From assembly GCA_035379625.1 (NCBI GenBank), contig DAOSVM010000052.1:1-12938 (forward strand): DNA of 12,938 bases, in the 5' to 3' direction. Numbering within the stretch: the stretch's first letter is position 1; every line of letters starts with the position of its first letter. The notes beneath the pieces are model-generated. The model did no database searches, was not told the DNA's origin, and saw only the letters and a list, made by a program, of their open reading frames with translations. Below are positions 1 through 7,431 of the stretch, one piece after another. The position numbers and the translations under genes were made by a program. This stretch comes from DAOSCP01 sp035379625. GTDB lineage: Bacteria > Bacteroidota > Ignavibacteria > Ignavibacteriales > DAOSCP01.

Positions 1-1319
1 AAATCAATATAATGTTGGATAATTTCTTTGTAAACCTCTAATAATTCATAGTAGTCTTGTTTATTATCTAATTCTTCAGCTTTCTTTAACAACTCTGGGA
101 AAAATACATTACTAACCTTTAATGCATATAAAAAATATTTTATTGCATTATCAAATTGATTTTTCTTTTTATGAGCTAATCCTAAACTAGAATAAGCTTT
201 AAAGTATTTTGGATCTAGTTTTATTATTTCATGGTAACGTGATATCGCTTTGTCGTAATCAGCTGTCTTTATATAGGATTTACCTAAAAAAACTTGTGCT
301 TTTATATTTTTAGGTTGAGTTTTTACTATCTCAGTAAAACATTCAATTGAATCACCAAATCTTTGTAAATCGTATAGAAGAAAACCATATTGCTGTTTTA
401 ATTCTAAACTGTCTGGAACTTTTTCCAAACCTATTTTTAGTATTTTTTCTGCTTTATCATATTCTTTTCTATCGATATAAATCTTCGATAGAAATATGTA
501 TGCCAATACATTTTTAGGTTCAAGTTCAAGTGCTTTACCAAAATATTGTATTGCTTGCTCTGTTTGTCCAGTTTCATATAAACATATAGAGAAATTTGTG
601 ATAACTTCGCTATCATTAGGATTAGATTTTAAATACTCTTGGAAATTATCAATAGCAGCTTGAAATTGTGTTCTTTTTTGATATATTGTACCTAGATAAA
701 AATATGCTTTTATAAATTCTTTTGTGTTCCTAATCAAACGATTAAAATATTGTAATGCTAAATCATACTTATTATTGTCAAAGTAAATGATACCTATTTC
801 ATATATATATTTATATTCTTGTGGAAATAAAGATACAATTTTTTCATAACAAAGAATTTTTATTTCAATATTATTTTCATATTCTTTGCTTAAATCTAAT
901 ATAGATTTAATTATTAAATCTTTTGCTTCATTTACATATTCATCAACTTCAAATCTAGTTTTTAAATCTAGGTGGAACGCATTATAAAAATTTTTATAAG
1001 CTTCATTATCGTTTTTTATTATAAAATAAAGTTTTCCTAAATCAAAATAATAATTTGCTTCTTTTTTTAGTTCTAGAATTTTTTGAATATATGATATAGC
1101 CTGATCAAATTGTTTTGCTTCTAAAGAGATTTGGTATAGTTGTTGATAGGCTTTGATGTGCTTGGGATCATTTTCAACGGCTTTTTCAAAAGCATAAATA
1201 GCTTTTTGCAATTCATTTTGTTGCAAGAAATCAAAACCTATTTCATAGTACTCATCAGCATTAAGAAGTTCTTCCTGTTTTTTAAAGGTAAATATTTTAT
1301 TTAATATATTAACAGCCAT
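1..1319 (-). CDS. Tetratricopeptide-repeat (TPR) protein, C-terminus cut by window edge
   Basis: About 439 codons read without a stop from an ATG at 1319 to the left edge, so the 3' end is missing. After a short start (MAVNILNKIFTFKKQEE) the protein is almost entirely 34-residue TPR units, for example AIYAFEKAVENDPKHIKAY near the N-terminus, AIQYFGKALELEPKNVLAY and AISRYHEIIKLDPKYFKAY further on. I count roughly ten helix-turn-helix units. No signal peptide, membrane segment or catalytic domain is visible. TPR arrays are protein-binding scaffolds, so the partner is unknown. The ATG overlaps the 3' end of the upstream PIN toxin gene by 11 bases, so it is probably co-transcribed and translationally coupled as the last visible gene of the operon starting at 4191. 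A further domain could lie beyond the edge. Confidence 0.9.
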   Translation of the reverse strand, partial: MAVNILNKIFTFKKQEELLNADEYYEIGFDFLQQNELQKAIYAFEKAVENDPKHIKAYQQLYQISLEAKQFDQAISYIQKILELKKEANYYFDLGKLYFIIKNDNEAYKNFYNAFHLDLKTRFEVDEYVNEAKDLIIKSILDLSKEYENNIEIKILCYEKIVSLFPQEYKYIYEIGIIYFDNNKYDLALQYFNRLIRNTKEFIKAYFYLGTIYQKRTQFQAAIDNFQEYLKSNPNDSEVITNFSICLYETGQTEQAIQYFGKALELEPKNVLAYIFLSKIYIDRKEYDKAEKILKIGLEKVPDSLELKQQYGFLLYDLQRFGDSIECFTEIVKTQPKNIKAQVFLGKSYIKTADYDKAISRYHEIIKLDPKYFKAYSSLGLAHKKKNQFDNAIKYFLYALKVSNVFFPELLKKAEELDNKQDYYELLEVYKEIIQHYID

Positions 1320-1740
1320 TATTCACAAAAGGGTTTATTATTTTTAATTTAGCATCTACTATAAGATCTTCTTCAAAAAATTCAGAATACATAATACTAC
1401 AATTTGCATATAACGCTGTTGCAATAGCAATGCTATCATAAAATTTAAAATTGTAGTAATTTCTTAATTCTGAGGCTTTCAATAATATATCTTTATTCAG
1501 ATTTATTATACGATAGTTGTAATAAAAACTATTAATTAAATTTGAAGAATATTTTTCAAAAAATTTAATATTCTTTAAAAAAATAGCATTAACTTCATTT
1601 ATTATTTGAGTTGAAATTATAATATTATTGGGTTCTTTTACTAAATTTTTTGCAATCTCATGTTTTTCATCATTTTCAGAGTTTTTCACTAAAGCATTAA
1701 CCCAAATTGTAGAATCAATAAAAATTAAATTTTTATTCAT
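1309..1740 (-). CDS. vapC: VapC-like PIN-domain toxin (predicted ribonuclease)
   Basis: A 143-residue PIN domain. The expected acidic residues are present: D9 in FIDSTIWVN, E49 in IINEVNAIF, D102 in FYDSIAIATAL, and E120 with further acids in YSEFFEEDL. The C-terminal KIINPF matches the usual end of this subfamily. PIN toxins are Mg-dependent RNases that typically cut tRNA or rRNA, held inactive by the adjacent antitoxin. I chose the ATG at 1740, which places IFIDS at the canonical distance from the start. A GTG at 1749 would add three residues. The gene overlaps the antitoxin by 8 bases and the following TPR gene by 11, so it is firmly embedded in the operon. The RNA target cannot be read from sequence. 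Confidence 0.88.
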   Translation of the reverse strand: MNKNLIFIDSTIWVNALVKNSENDEKHEIAKNLVKEPNNIIISTQIINEVNAIFLKNIKFFEKYSSNLINSFYYNYRIINLNKDILLKASELRNYYNFKFYDSIAIATALYANCSIMYSEFFEEDLIVDAKLKIINPFVNNGC

Positions 1741-1939
1741 ATACTTCACATCTTATTTGTGGTAGTTCAATTTTAGCGTTAAGTGGTTTTTCTAAAAAAC
1801 CTGAAATAAAATCATCTTTAGGTAATTCTTCTTCTACTAATAATATAACTTTTACTCTTTTTCCTTCCATAATTTCAATATCATCAGGAATTTCAATTAA
1901 ATTCTTTTTTACATTTGTTATAAATTCATAAGCTTTCAT
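1733..1939 (-). CDS. Small antitoxin partner of the PIN toxin
   Basis: A 68-residue protein directly upstream of, and overlapping, the PIN toxin gene. Its N-terminal half is a beta-type dimerisation module: MKAYEFITNVKKNLIEIPDD followed by GKRVKVILLVEEE. This pattern (an N-terminal strand, IEIP, then a G-K-x-V-K-V-I-L-L-V strand) is typical of short antitoxin-like proteins paired with PIN toxins. The charged C-terminal tail (about residues 40-68) would be the toxin-wrapping segment. Such proteins usually neutralise the toxin and often bind their own promoter. No separate operator is visible here, because only 7 bases separate the gene from tatA. The ATG at 1939 is the only sensible start. Function is assigned mainly from size, position and N-terminal pattern. 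Confidence 0.75.
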   Translation of the reverse strand: MKAYEFITNVKKNLIEIPDDIEIMEGKRVKVILLVEEELPKDDFISGFLEKPLNAKIELPQIRCEVYE

Positions 1940-1946
1940 AAATTAC

Positions 1947-2141
1947 TCATTTATTTTCATCTTTGGGTGTATCTTTTTTATCTTCAATAACATTATCTTT
2001 TGCATCTTCGATAGCTTTCTTAAACTCTCTTATTCCTTTTCCTAAACTCTGTGCCAATTCTGGAATTTTTTTGGGACCAAACAAAATAATAATTATTAAT
2101 AATATTAAAAGAATTTCCGTAAAACCAATATTACTAAACAT
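1947..2141 (-). CDS. tatA: Sec-independent protein translocase subunit TatA/E
   Basis: A 64-residue protein with the complete TatA architecture. A short N-terminal membrane helix (residues 7-21) is followed by the FGP hinge at 21-23, then an amphipathic helix (about 25-48, with KKIPELAQSLGKGIREFKKA) and a short charged tail. TatA oligomerises in the cytoplasmic membrane to form the passage for folded proteins recruited by TatC. No tatC lies in this window. The length and the FxxFGP-like region fit TatA/E rather than TatB, which is longer. The ATG overlaps the end of pssA by 8 bases, suggesting translational coupling. Confidence 0.93.
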   Translation of the reverse strand: MFSNIGFTEILLILLIIIILFGPKKIPELAQSLGKGIREFKKAIEDAKDNVIEDKKDTPKDENK

Positions 2142-2832
2142 GTATTTTTCCCTTTAAATAAAAAATTATTCCATATAAAAGATAAGAAACAAAAATATAA
2201 AATACAAATTTGCCATTAGTAATAATAATGATAAATAGTAATAATAATGATAAAATTGAATAAAAAATCTTTTGTCTTTTAGTTAGTTTATTGAATTTAG
2301 GTAATGTAGGATATCTTAATTTACTCACCATCATTAGAGATATTAAAACTGTATACGCTAAGGTTATATTATTGTCGAAATTATAATTTTCCTTAATGTA
2401 AAAATTATATAAATAGCTAAGTAATAATATTGCTCCAGAAGGTATAGGTACACCAACAAAATAATCTTTATCAAAACCCACAAGTTGAGAGTTGAACCTC
2501 GCTAATCGAAAACCACCCATTAGCATAAAAAAACCACTAATAATAATCCCAATTATACCAAACTCATTTAATTTAATGAAATAAACTAAATACGCAGGCG
2601 CAACACCAAAGCTTACTAAATCAGATAAACTATCAAGTTGCACACCAAAATTGCTTGATGTTTTAAGCAATCTTGCAAAAATACCATCTAAAGTATCACA
2701 TATAGCAGCTATTAATATAAACATTATTGCAAGTTGATATTGATGGCTCGTTGTAAGAATTATTGATGTAAAACCTGAAAGCATGTTTAATGAAGTTATA
2801 AAATTAGGTATATAATTTTTTTTAATTATCAT
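2134..2832 (-). CDS. pssA: CDP-diacylglycerol-serine O-phosphatidyltransferase
   Basis: A 232-residue integral membrane enzyme of the CDP-alcohol phosphotransferase family. The signature DGxxARx8Gx3Dx3D is perfect: D49 G50, A53 R54, G63, D67, D71, with D46 just before. These residues bind two metal ions and the CDP group. It is hydrophobic throughout, with about six to eight membrane segments. The reaction joins CDP-diacylglycerol and L-serine to give phosphatidylserine and CMP. Serine specificity is inferred from the adjacent psd, which uses the product, and from the N-terminal pattern (PNFITSLNMLSGFTSI) typical of PssA. The start overlaps the end of psd by 11 bases. A 19-base tandem duplication lies in the last membrane region. 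Confidence 0.93.
   Translation of the reverse strand: MIIKKNYIPNFITSLNMLSGFTSIILTTSHQYQLAIMFILIAAICDTLDGIFARLLKTSSNFGVQLDSLSDLVSFGVAPAYLVYFIKLNEFGIIGIIISGFFMLMGGFRLARFNSQLVGFDKDYFVGVPIPSGAILLLSYLYNFYIKENYNFDNNITLAYTVLISLMMVSKLRYPTLPKFNKLTKRQKIFYSILSLLLLFIIIITNGKFVFYIFVSYLLYGIIFYLKGKIHV
2218..2255. repeat. 19-bp tandem duplication inside pssA
   Basis: Two adjacent copies of AGTAATAATAATGATAAAT (2218-2236 and 2237-2255) differ only in the last base. Because 19 is not a multiple of three, the copies are read in different frames on the minus strand (around SLLLLFIIIITN), yet both give hydrophobic residues suited to a membrane helix. The reading frame stays open through the repeat. Confidence 0.85.
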
Positions 2833-3484
2833 TTTTTAAAACCTCAAATAATTTGGTAACACCAGCAACGACATCATCACCTTCTTTCACTTTAGGTTGC
2901 CATATAAGAGGAACATATACATCTACTCTACTTCCAAATTTGATCATACCGAAACGATCGCCAATTGTAACTTTTTCATCTAATTTTAAATTACAAACAA
3001 TTCTTCTGGCAATTGTACCTGCTACCTGGGAAAATAATACTTTACCATATTTATCATTTACAATACCTATATAGTTTCTTTCATTTTCCAAAGAAGCTTT
3101 ATCATGACTTGCAACTAAATATTTACCTTTTACATAATTTAAATATTTCACTTCTCCACTTATGGGAATGCGGTTTACATGAACATTTAATGGGGACATA
3201 AAAATTGAAAGTTGGTAACATTCTTCATTAAGGAATAAATCATCCTTAACTTTTTTTATACATAATACTTTTCCATCAGCCGGAGAAACAATTATATTTT
3301 CTTCAGTAGGAGATTGTCTATCCGGATCACGGAAAAAATATAATGTAAATAAGATAAACAAAACTGCTAACATTATTAATAGATATCGTAAAGGCTGGTA
3401 ACTTATTATATAACCAATAATTATTAAAACAATAGAGAATAAAATTGAATTAATAATTGTTTTTGTACCATAATGCGTAAACAT
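2822..3484 (-). CDS. psd: Phosphatidylserine decarboxylase, short form, pyruvoyl-dependent
   Basis: A 220-residue proenzyme of the short Psd group. It decarboxylates phosphatidylserine to phosphatidylethanolamine at the cytoplasmic membrane. Two N-terminal hydrophobic stretches (about 12-27 and 33-50) are followed by FFRDPDR (50-56), SPADG (67-71), NVHVNRIP (100-107), QVAGTIARR (153-161) and the autocleavage site FGSRVD with Gly184-Ser185. Ser185 becomes the pyruvoyl group after self-cleavage, leaving a long beta and a short 36-residue alpha chain. D70 and H102 are the likely partners of Ser185 in processing. The gene begins 8 bases after the PurC-like gene and has a purine-rich AGAGAGG just upstream (3488-3494). 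Its product step directly follows that of the overlapping pssA. Confidence 0.95.
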   Translation of the reverse strand: MFTHYGTKTIINSILFSIVLIIIGYIISYQPLRYLLIMLAVLFILFTLYFFRDPDRQSPTEENIIVSPADGKVLCIKKVKDDLFLNEECYQLSIFMSPLNVHVNRIPISGEVKYLNYVKGKYLVASHDKASLENERNYIGIVNDKYGKVLFSQVAGTIARRIVCNLKLDEKVTIGDRFGMIKFGSRVDVYVPLIWQPKVKEGDDVVAGVTKLFEVLKNDN

Positions 3485-3492
3485 CTTCCTCT

Positions 3493-4191
3493 CTATTTAG
3501 TTAATATTAAATTGTAAAAATAGTCGAAATATTCTAGCAAATAATTTTCTTTCAGGATTTTAGATGGATTAAATTTTAATTCATTCTGATGTAAAGGAGT
3601 TACACGTAAACTTATAGGTGTAAAATCATCTACAACAAAATATTTATTATCATTAACTCCGAAATAGCAAATCATTTCATTTAATATAACATTTCTTCGT
3701 TCAAAAAAAACCTTTAATACTGCATTTACTTTAGAAGCAATTTTTACAATTGCTTTTGCATCGTTAACATTACAAATATTTAATGCCAAAATATGACTTT
3801 CTGTTATTATATTTTGTTTATCTTTATTTAAATAAATCTCGTAAATAGGAAAAGGTAAATTGGAACCTTCTACTAAATTAAAAATTTTAGCAATTCGTTT
3901 ATTAACTGTATTAATAACTTTTACGCATATTGGCAATAGTTCAAAATTTTCAAAAGAAATTATATTTCTCTTTAATATACCAACGTAATTTGTTGGAATG
4001 TTGTAAGAATTTAAATAATTTAGGATGTAATTATTTATAGCTGCTTTTTTAAATTTTATATTTTTATGAGTTATTTCTTTCCCATTGTCTAGTTGCAAAA
4101 TATCGTTATATTCATATAAAATTAAATCATTTTTCTTATCATAATATACATTTTTGAATAAATCTGAATATTTAGTTTTTTTTGTAGTCAT
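3493..4191 (-). CDS. Degenerate SAICAR synthetase (PurC) homologue, probable pseudoenzyme
   Basis: A 232-residue protein with whole-length resemblance to PurC, the purine-pathway ligase that joins CAIR and aspartate. Recognisable blocks are NDLILYEYND (21-30), LNSYNIPTNYVG (60-71), LLPICVKVIN (85-94), VEGSNLPFPIYEIYL (107-121), ITESHILAL (129-137), KVNAVLKVFFERRN (154-167), ICYFGV (174-179) and VVDDFTPISLRV (186-197). Length is near the family norm. By manual comparison with remembered PurC sequences, key sites are altered: no GKxK nucleotide loop near the N-terminus, the P-x-E-x-V-x-R-N block has Cys for Glu and Ile for Arg, D-x-K-x-E-F-G reads E-M-I-C-Y-F-G, and GDExSPD reads VDDFTPI. R196 remains. 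It is the first gene of the psd-pssA-tatA operon. Catalysis is doubtful; a regulatory or other binding role is possible. Confidence 0.75.
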   Translation of the reverse strand: MTTKKTKYSDLFKNVYYDKKNDLILYEYNDILQLDNGKEITHKNIKFKKAAINNYILNYLNSYNIPTNYVGILKRNIISFENFELLPICVKVINTVNKRIAKIFNLVEGSNLPFPIYEIYLNKDKQNIITESHILALNICNVNDAKAIVKIASKVNAVLKVFFERRNVILNEMICYFGVNDNKYFVVDDFTPISLRVTPLHQNELKFNPSKILKENYLLEYFDYFYNLILTK

Positions 4192-4212
4192 AAAATTTAA
4201 AATTATAAATAT

Positions 4213-4243
4213 AAAATTTACTAAATAATCGAATTATTACAAA
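4213..4243 (-). promoter_or_regulatory. Putative Bacteroidota-type promoter for the PurC-like/psd/pssA/tatA operon
   Basis: On the minus strand, TTTG (4243-4240) is followed by a 19-base spacer and then TAAATTTT (4220-4213). This fits the -33 TTTG and -7 TAnnTTTG pattern of Bacteroidota, with one mismatch at the last base. The -7 element ends 21 bases before the start codon at 4191. The same arrangement and spacing recur upstream of the thioesterase gene. Confidence 0.45.
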
Positions 4244-4299
4244 AATATTTGCTGAAATTCAATTTTTTTTGCATTTTTAATTTATAGATTATAAATGTT

Positions 4300-7200
4300 A
4301 TGAATAACTTTAACACATCAAAAATAAACCAACTTTTAGATAATATTTGGAATAATAAATTTAAAGATGTCTTAAAAGAAACTTTACTTTCTATAGATGA
4401 AAGCAATAATGATATAAAAATTATAACAGCCTGGGCTCTTATTGAAGAGGGATATGCCCATGAAGCATTAAACTTAATTAATAAAGCTGATTATACAAAT
4501 TTTAATTCATTCCACAACTTAATTATAGGTTATATTCTTTCCAAAGTTTCTAAATTTCAAGATGCTGAAAAATATATAAGTTTAGCAATTGAGCAAAAAA
4601 CAGATTATCCATTATGGGCACGAATACTTTATTCAAGAATAAAAGCTTATTTAAATGAATATTATGAAGCCTATCATAACTTTAATGAAGCAACTTCTTA
4701 TATTTCATCGTTACCAAGTGAACTCGAATATTTAAAAAAAATATTCTCAGAACCAAGTGGCTTTTTAGATCCTAATATTTTTACCTATCCTAATAATTAT
4801 TTGCTTAAGCAAGCTCAATTGGCCTATGAGAAATCCGAATTTTGGTATACTCTGTGGGCTTTAGATTCTATGTTAAACAATGCTCTTTTTGAAAATTATT
4901 ATGCTGATTGCCAAAAATTAAAAATTTTAACACTCAATAATTTGTATCAATTCGATGTTTTAAGCAAAATATTTGATAATGTTTCAGCATTAAAATTAAA
5001 TACTAAAGAACTGAAAGAATTATCGTATAAAATTTCACAAAAATATGAACTTTCTATAACTCCACTTGATAAAATAATAAAAAAATACGTAAATAGCTCT
5101 AATGAACCAGTTACTATCTCAAAATTAAAAGATTTTAAAAAAGATGAAAAACATGAATTATATTTAAGTCATGATAATTTATCAAATACTGTTCTTTCTG
5201 AAAATGAAATGAATTCATTACTTTCATTAAATAATGAATATCAGCAAACAGAAAAATTAATTGATGAACAAAATATAAAAGTTATTGACATTAAAATTCA
5301 TAATTTGCTTGATAGTTTACTTAATGATAATAGAATTTACCTTTCACAAATTACATCAGATATTAAATATATCGGTGTTGATATTTTTGTAGAAAACTTA
5401 TCAATTAATAATTCTAAGTCAAATCTAACCTTGCATATTCAAGGAAACTGCGACAATAATCTCTATGATTCAAAAACATTAATTTATCAAATATTACCAA
5501 ATTGGAAATATATTTTATTTGAAACAAATCTTGGACAAGATAATTCGTTATTAAAAGGCAATGAATTAACTATAATTATCAAAGCGTTTGATAAAGAAAT
5601 ATTCCAAAAATCTTTTAAAATATCTAATTCAGATGTAGAAGATACATTTGAATTGAATTATAACTTTATTAGATATAGTAAAGAAAATATTCAATATTCT
5701 AATGAAGAAATTATTTTAGATGAAGAAAAATTAAAACAAAGTGAAATAGATTTAATTCTGAAAGAATTAGATGTATTAATTGGATTATCAAAAGTAAAAT
5801 CATCAATAAGAGATTTTGCAACTTATCTTGAATATATAAATGAAAGGAAAAAACTTGGAATAAAAACGTCAGAAGATATAAACTACCATTGTGTCTTTTT
5901 AGGCAATCCCGGTACTGGAAAAACAACAGTAGCTAGAATTTTAGCAAAAATCTTTAAAGCAATGGGAATTTTAAATAAAGGTCATTTAATTGAAACTGAT
6001 CGAGCTGGACTTGTAGGTCAATATGTTGGTGAAACAGCACAAAAAACTGACAAATTGATACAAGAAGCTTTAGGAGGTGTTTTATTTATTGATGAAGCAT
6101 ATACTTTAAGTCCTAAAAATAATAATCAAGATTTTGGAAAAGAAGCTATTGATATTTTACTTAAAAGAATGGAAGATTTAAAGGGACAATTTATTGTCAT
6201 TGTTGCAGGCTATCCTGAAGAAATGAAGTCATTTTTAGAAGCAAATCCTGGTTTAAAATCTAGATTTAATCACTATTTCGATTTTGAAGATTATAATCCT
6301 GACGAACTAATAACTATTTTCCAACATTATGCCTCAAAAGAAGAATATAAAATTTCTGAAGAAGTAATTCCCCAATTACATAAATATTTTAATGAAGTTT
6401 ATAGAAATCGTGATAACACTTTTGGTAATGCTAGGTTGGTAAGAAATATATTTGAAGAAATTAAATTAAATGTTAGTAAAAGATATTTGCAAACGCCTCC
6501 AGATCTTAGAAAACCTGAACTTATGACAACTATTTTACTCAGCGATATACAAACTTTGGTAAAACCAAAGGAAAATAAAACTTATAAAATTGCTATTGAT
6601 GAAGAAGAGCTTAACAAAGAACTTGCAAAATTGAATGAATTAATAGGACTTGATTCTGTAAAACTAACAATTGAAAGACTTATAAGTAGTTTAAAAGTTG
6701 CAAAAATACGTGAAGCACAAGGACTAAAAGTAATTAGAAAAAGTTTACATTCGGTATTTTTAGGCAATCCGGGTACTGGTAAAACAACAGTTGCAAGACA
6801 ATTAAGTAGGATATTTAAAGTTTTAGGATTTCTTGAAAAAGGACATCTTGTTGAAGTGGATAGATCAAAATTAGTTGCAGGATATGTTGGCCAAACAGCA
6901 GCTAAAACAGATGAAGTTATACAGAAATCTTTAGGTGGAACACTTTTTATTGATGAAGCTTATACTTTAGTTCGTTCTAACAATGATTTTGGTATTGAAG
7001 CTGTTGAAACTCTACTAAAACGGATGGAAGATTATAAAGAAGATTTTGTTGTAATTGTAGCAGGTTATCCTGATGAAATGAAAAAATTTTTGGAAACTAA
7101 TCCTGGTCTACAATCAAGATTTACAAATTATTTAAATTTTGAAGATTACACACCTCGTCAAATGTTGGAAATAGCATTGTCTATATGCGAAAAATCAGGT

Positions 7201-7431
7201 TATAAATTAGATGAAGGAGCTTGGCAGCTTACTTATGAAATATTTGAAAAAATTTATAACAATCGCGATAAAAATTTTGGTAATGCTAGAACAGTTCAAA
7301 ACTTCATACATAAAGCTATAGCAAATCAAGAAGAGAGAATTATTAGAGAAGGAAAAACTTCAAAAGAAGATTTAATTCTTATATTATATGAAGATATTGA
7401 GCAAATTGATGCTGAAAGTATATTATTTTAG
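4300..7431 (+). CDS. Tandem CbbX/SpoVK-type AAA+ ATPase with TPR-like N-terminus
   Basis: A 1043-residue soluble protein in three parts. Residues 1-250 are helical with TPR-like repeats (for example AEKYISLAIEQKTDYPLWARIL). Residues about 325-460 are beta-rich, with alternating strands and no domain I recognise. Two AAA+ modules follow. Module 1 has Walker A GNPGTGKT 535-542, pore-loop Tyr575 in GQYVGET, Walker B VLFIDEA 594-600, arginine finger R655 and sensor-2 GNAR 709-712. Module 2 has Walker A 822-829, Tyr862, Walker B TLFIDEA 881-887, R940 and GNAR 994-997. Both look ATP-competent. The family includes Rubisco activase CbbX, SpoVK and EccA, so remodelling of a protein complex is expected; no Rubisco or type VII genes are here. 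It is transcribed divergently from the PurC-like operon. No clear Shine-Dalgarno precedes the ATG at 4300. Confidence 0.93.
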   Translation: MNNFNTSKINQLLDNIWNNKFKDVLKETLLSIDESNNDIKIITAWALIEEGYAHEALNLINKADYTNFNSFHNLIIGYILSKVSKFQDAEKYISLAIEQKTDYPLWARILYSRIKAYLNEYYEAYHNFNEATSYISSLPSELEYLKKIFSEPSGFLDPNIFTYPNNYLLKQAQLAYEKSEFWYTLWALDSMLNNALFENYYADCQKLKILTLNNLYQFDVLSKIFDNVSALKLNTKELKELSYKISQKYELSITPLDKIIKKYVNSSNEPVTISKLKDFKKDEKHELYLSHDNLSNTVLSENEMNSLLSLNNEYQQTEKLIDEQNIKVIDIKIHNLLDSLLNDNRIYLSQITSDIKYIGVDIFVENLSINNSKSNLTLHIQGNCDNNLYDSKTLIYQILPNWKYILFETNLGQDNSLLKGNELTIIIKAFDKEIFQKSFKISNSDVEDTFELNYNFIRYSKENIQYSNEEIILDEEKLKQSEIDLILKELDVLIGLSKVKSSIRDFATYLEYINERKKLGIKTSEDINYHCVFLGNPGTGKTTVARILAKIFKAMGILNKGHLIETDRAGLVGQYVGETAQKTDKLIQEALGGVLFIDEAYTLSPKNNNQDFGKEAIDILLKRMEDLKGQFIVIVAGYPEEMKSFLEANPGLKSRFNHYFDFEDYNPDELITIFQHYASKEEYKISEEVIPQLHKYFNEVYRNRDNTFGNARLVRNIFEEIKLNVSKRYLQTPPDLRKPELMTTILLSDIQTLVKPKENKTYKIAIDEEELNKELAKLNELIGLDSVKLTIERLISSLKVAKIREAQGLKVIRKSLHSVFLGNPGTGKTTVARQLSRIFKVLGFLEKGHLVEVDRSKLVAGYVGQTAAKTDEVIQKSLGGTLFIDEAYTLVRSNNDFGIEAVETLLKRMEDYKEDFVVIVAGYPDEMKKFLETNPGLQSRFTNYLNFEDYTPRQMLEIALSICEKSGYKLDEGAWQLTYEIFEKIYNNRDKNFGNARTVQNFIHKAIANQEERIIREGKTSKEDLILILYEDIEQIDAESILF

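Noticed and set aside
1963..2157. Open frame of 64 codons on the plus strand opposite tatA
   Set aside because: It lies almost wholly antisense to a clear tatA gene and has no family resemblance; its hydrophobic look mirrors the AT-rich tatA sequence.
2853..3201. Two overlapping plus-strand open frames (2853-3074 and 3013-3201) opposite psd
   Set aside because: Both are antisense to the well-conserved psd coding sequence and their peptides show no domain or sensible start context.
4221..4406. Minus-strand 61-codon open frame spanning the divergent intergenic region
   Set aside because: It overlaps the start of the AAA+ gene and the putative promoter of the PurC-like operon, and its sequence looks like random AT-rich translation.
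5711..6767. Minus-strand open frames at 5711-5926 and 6582-6767
   Set aside because: Both sit antisense to matching parts of the two AAA+ modules, so their recurrence reflects the duplicated coding sequence rather than genes.
4300..7431. Tandem AAA+ protein as a Rubisco activase or a type VII secretion EccA
   Set aside because: Domain similarity alone supports the wider family only; no Rubisco, cbb, ecc or esx genes are in the window and the duplicated AAA+ layout differs.
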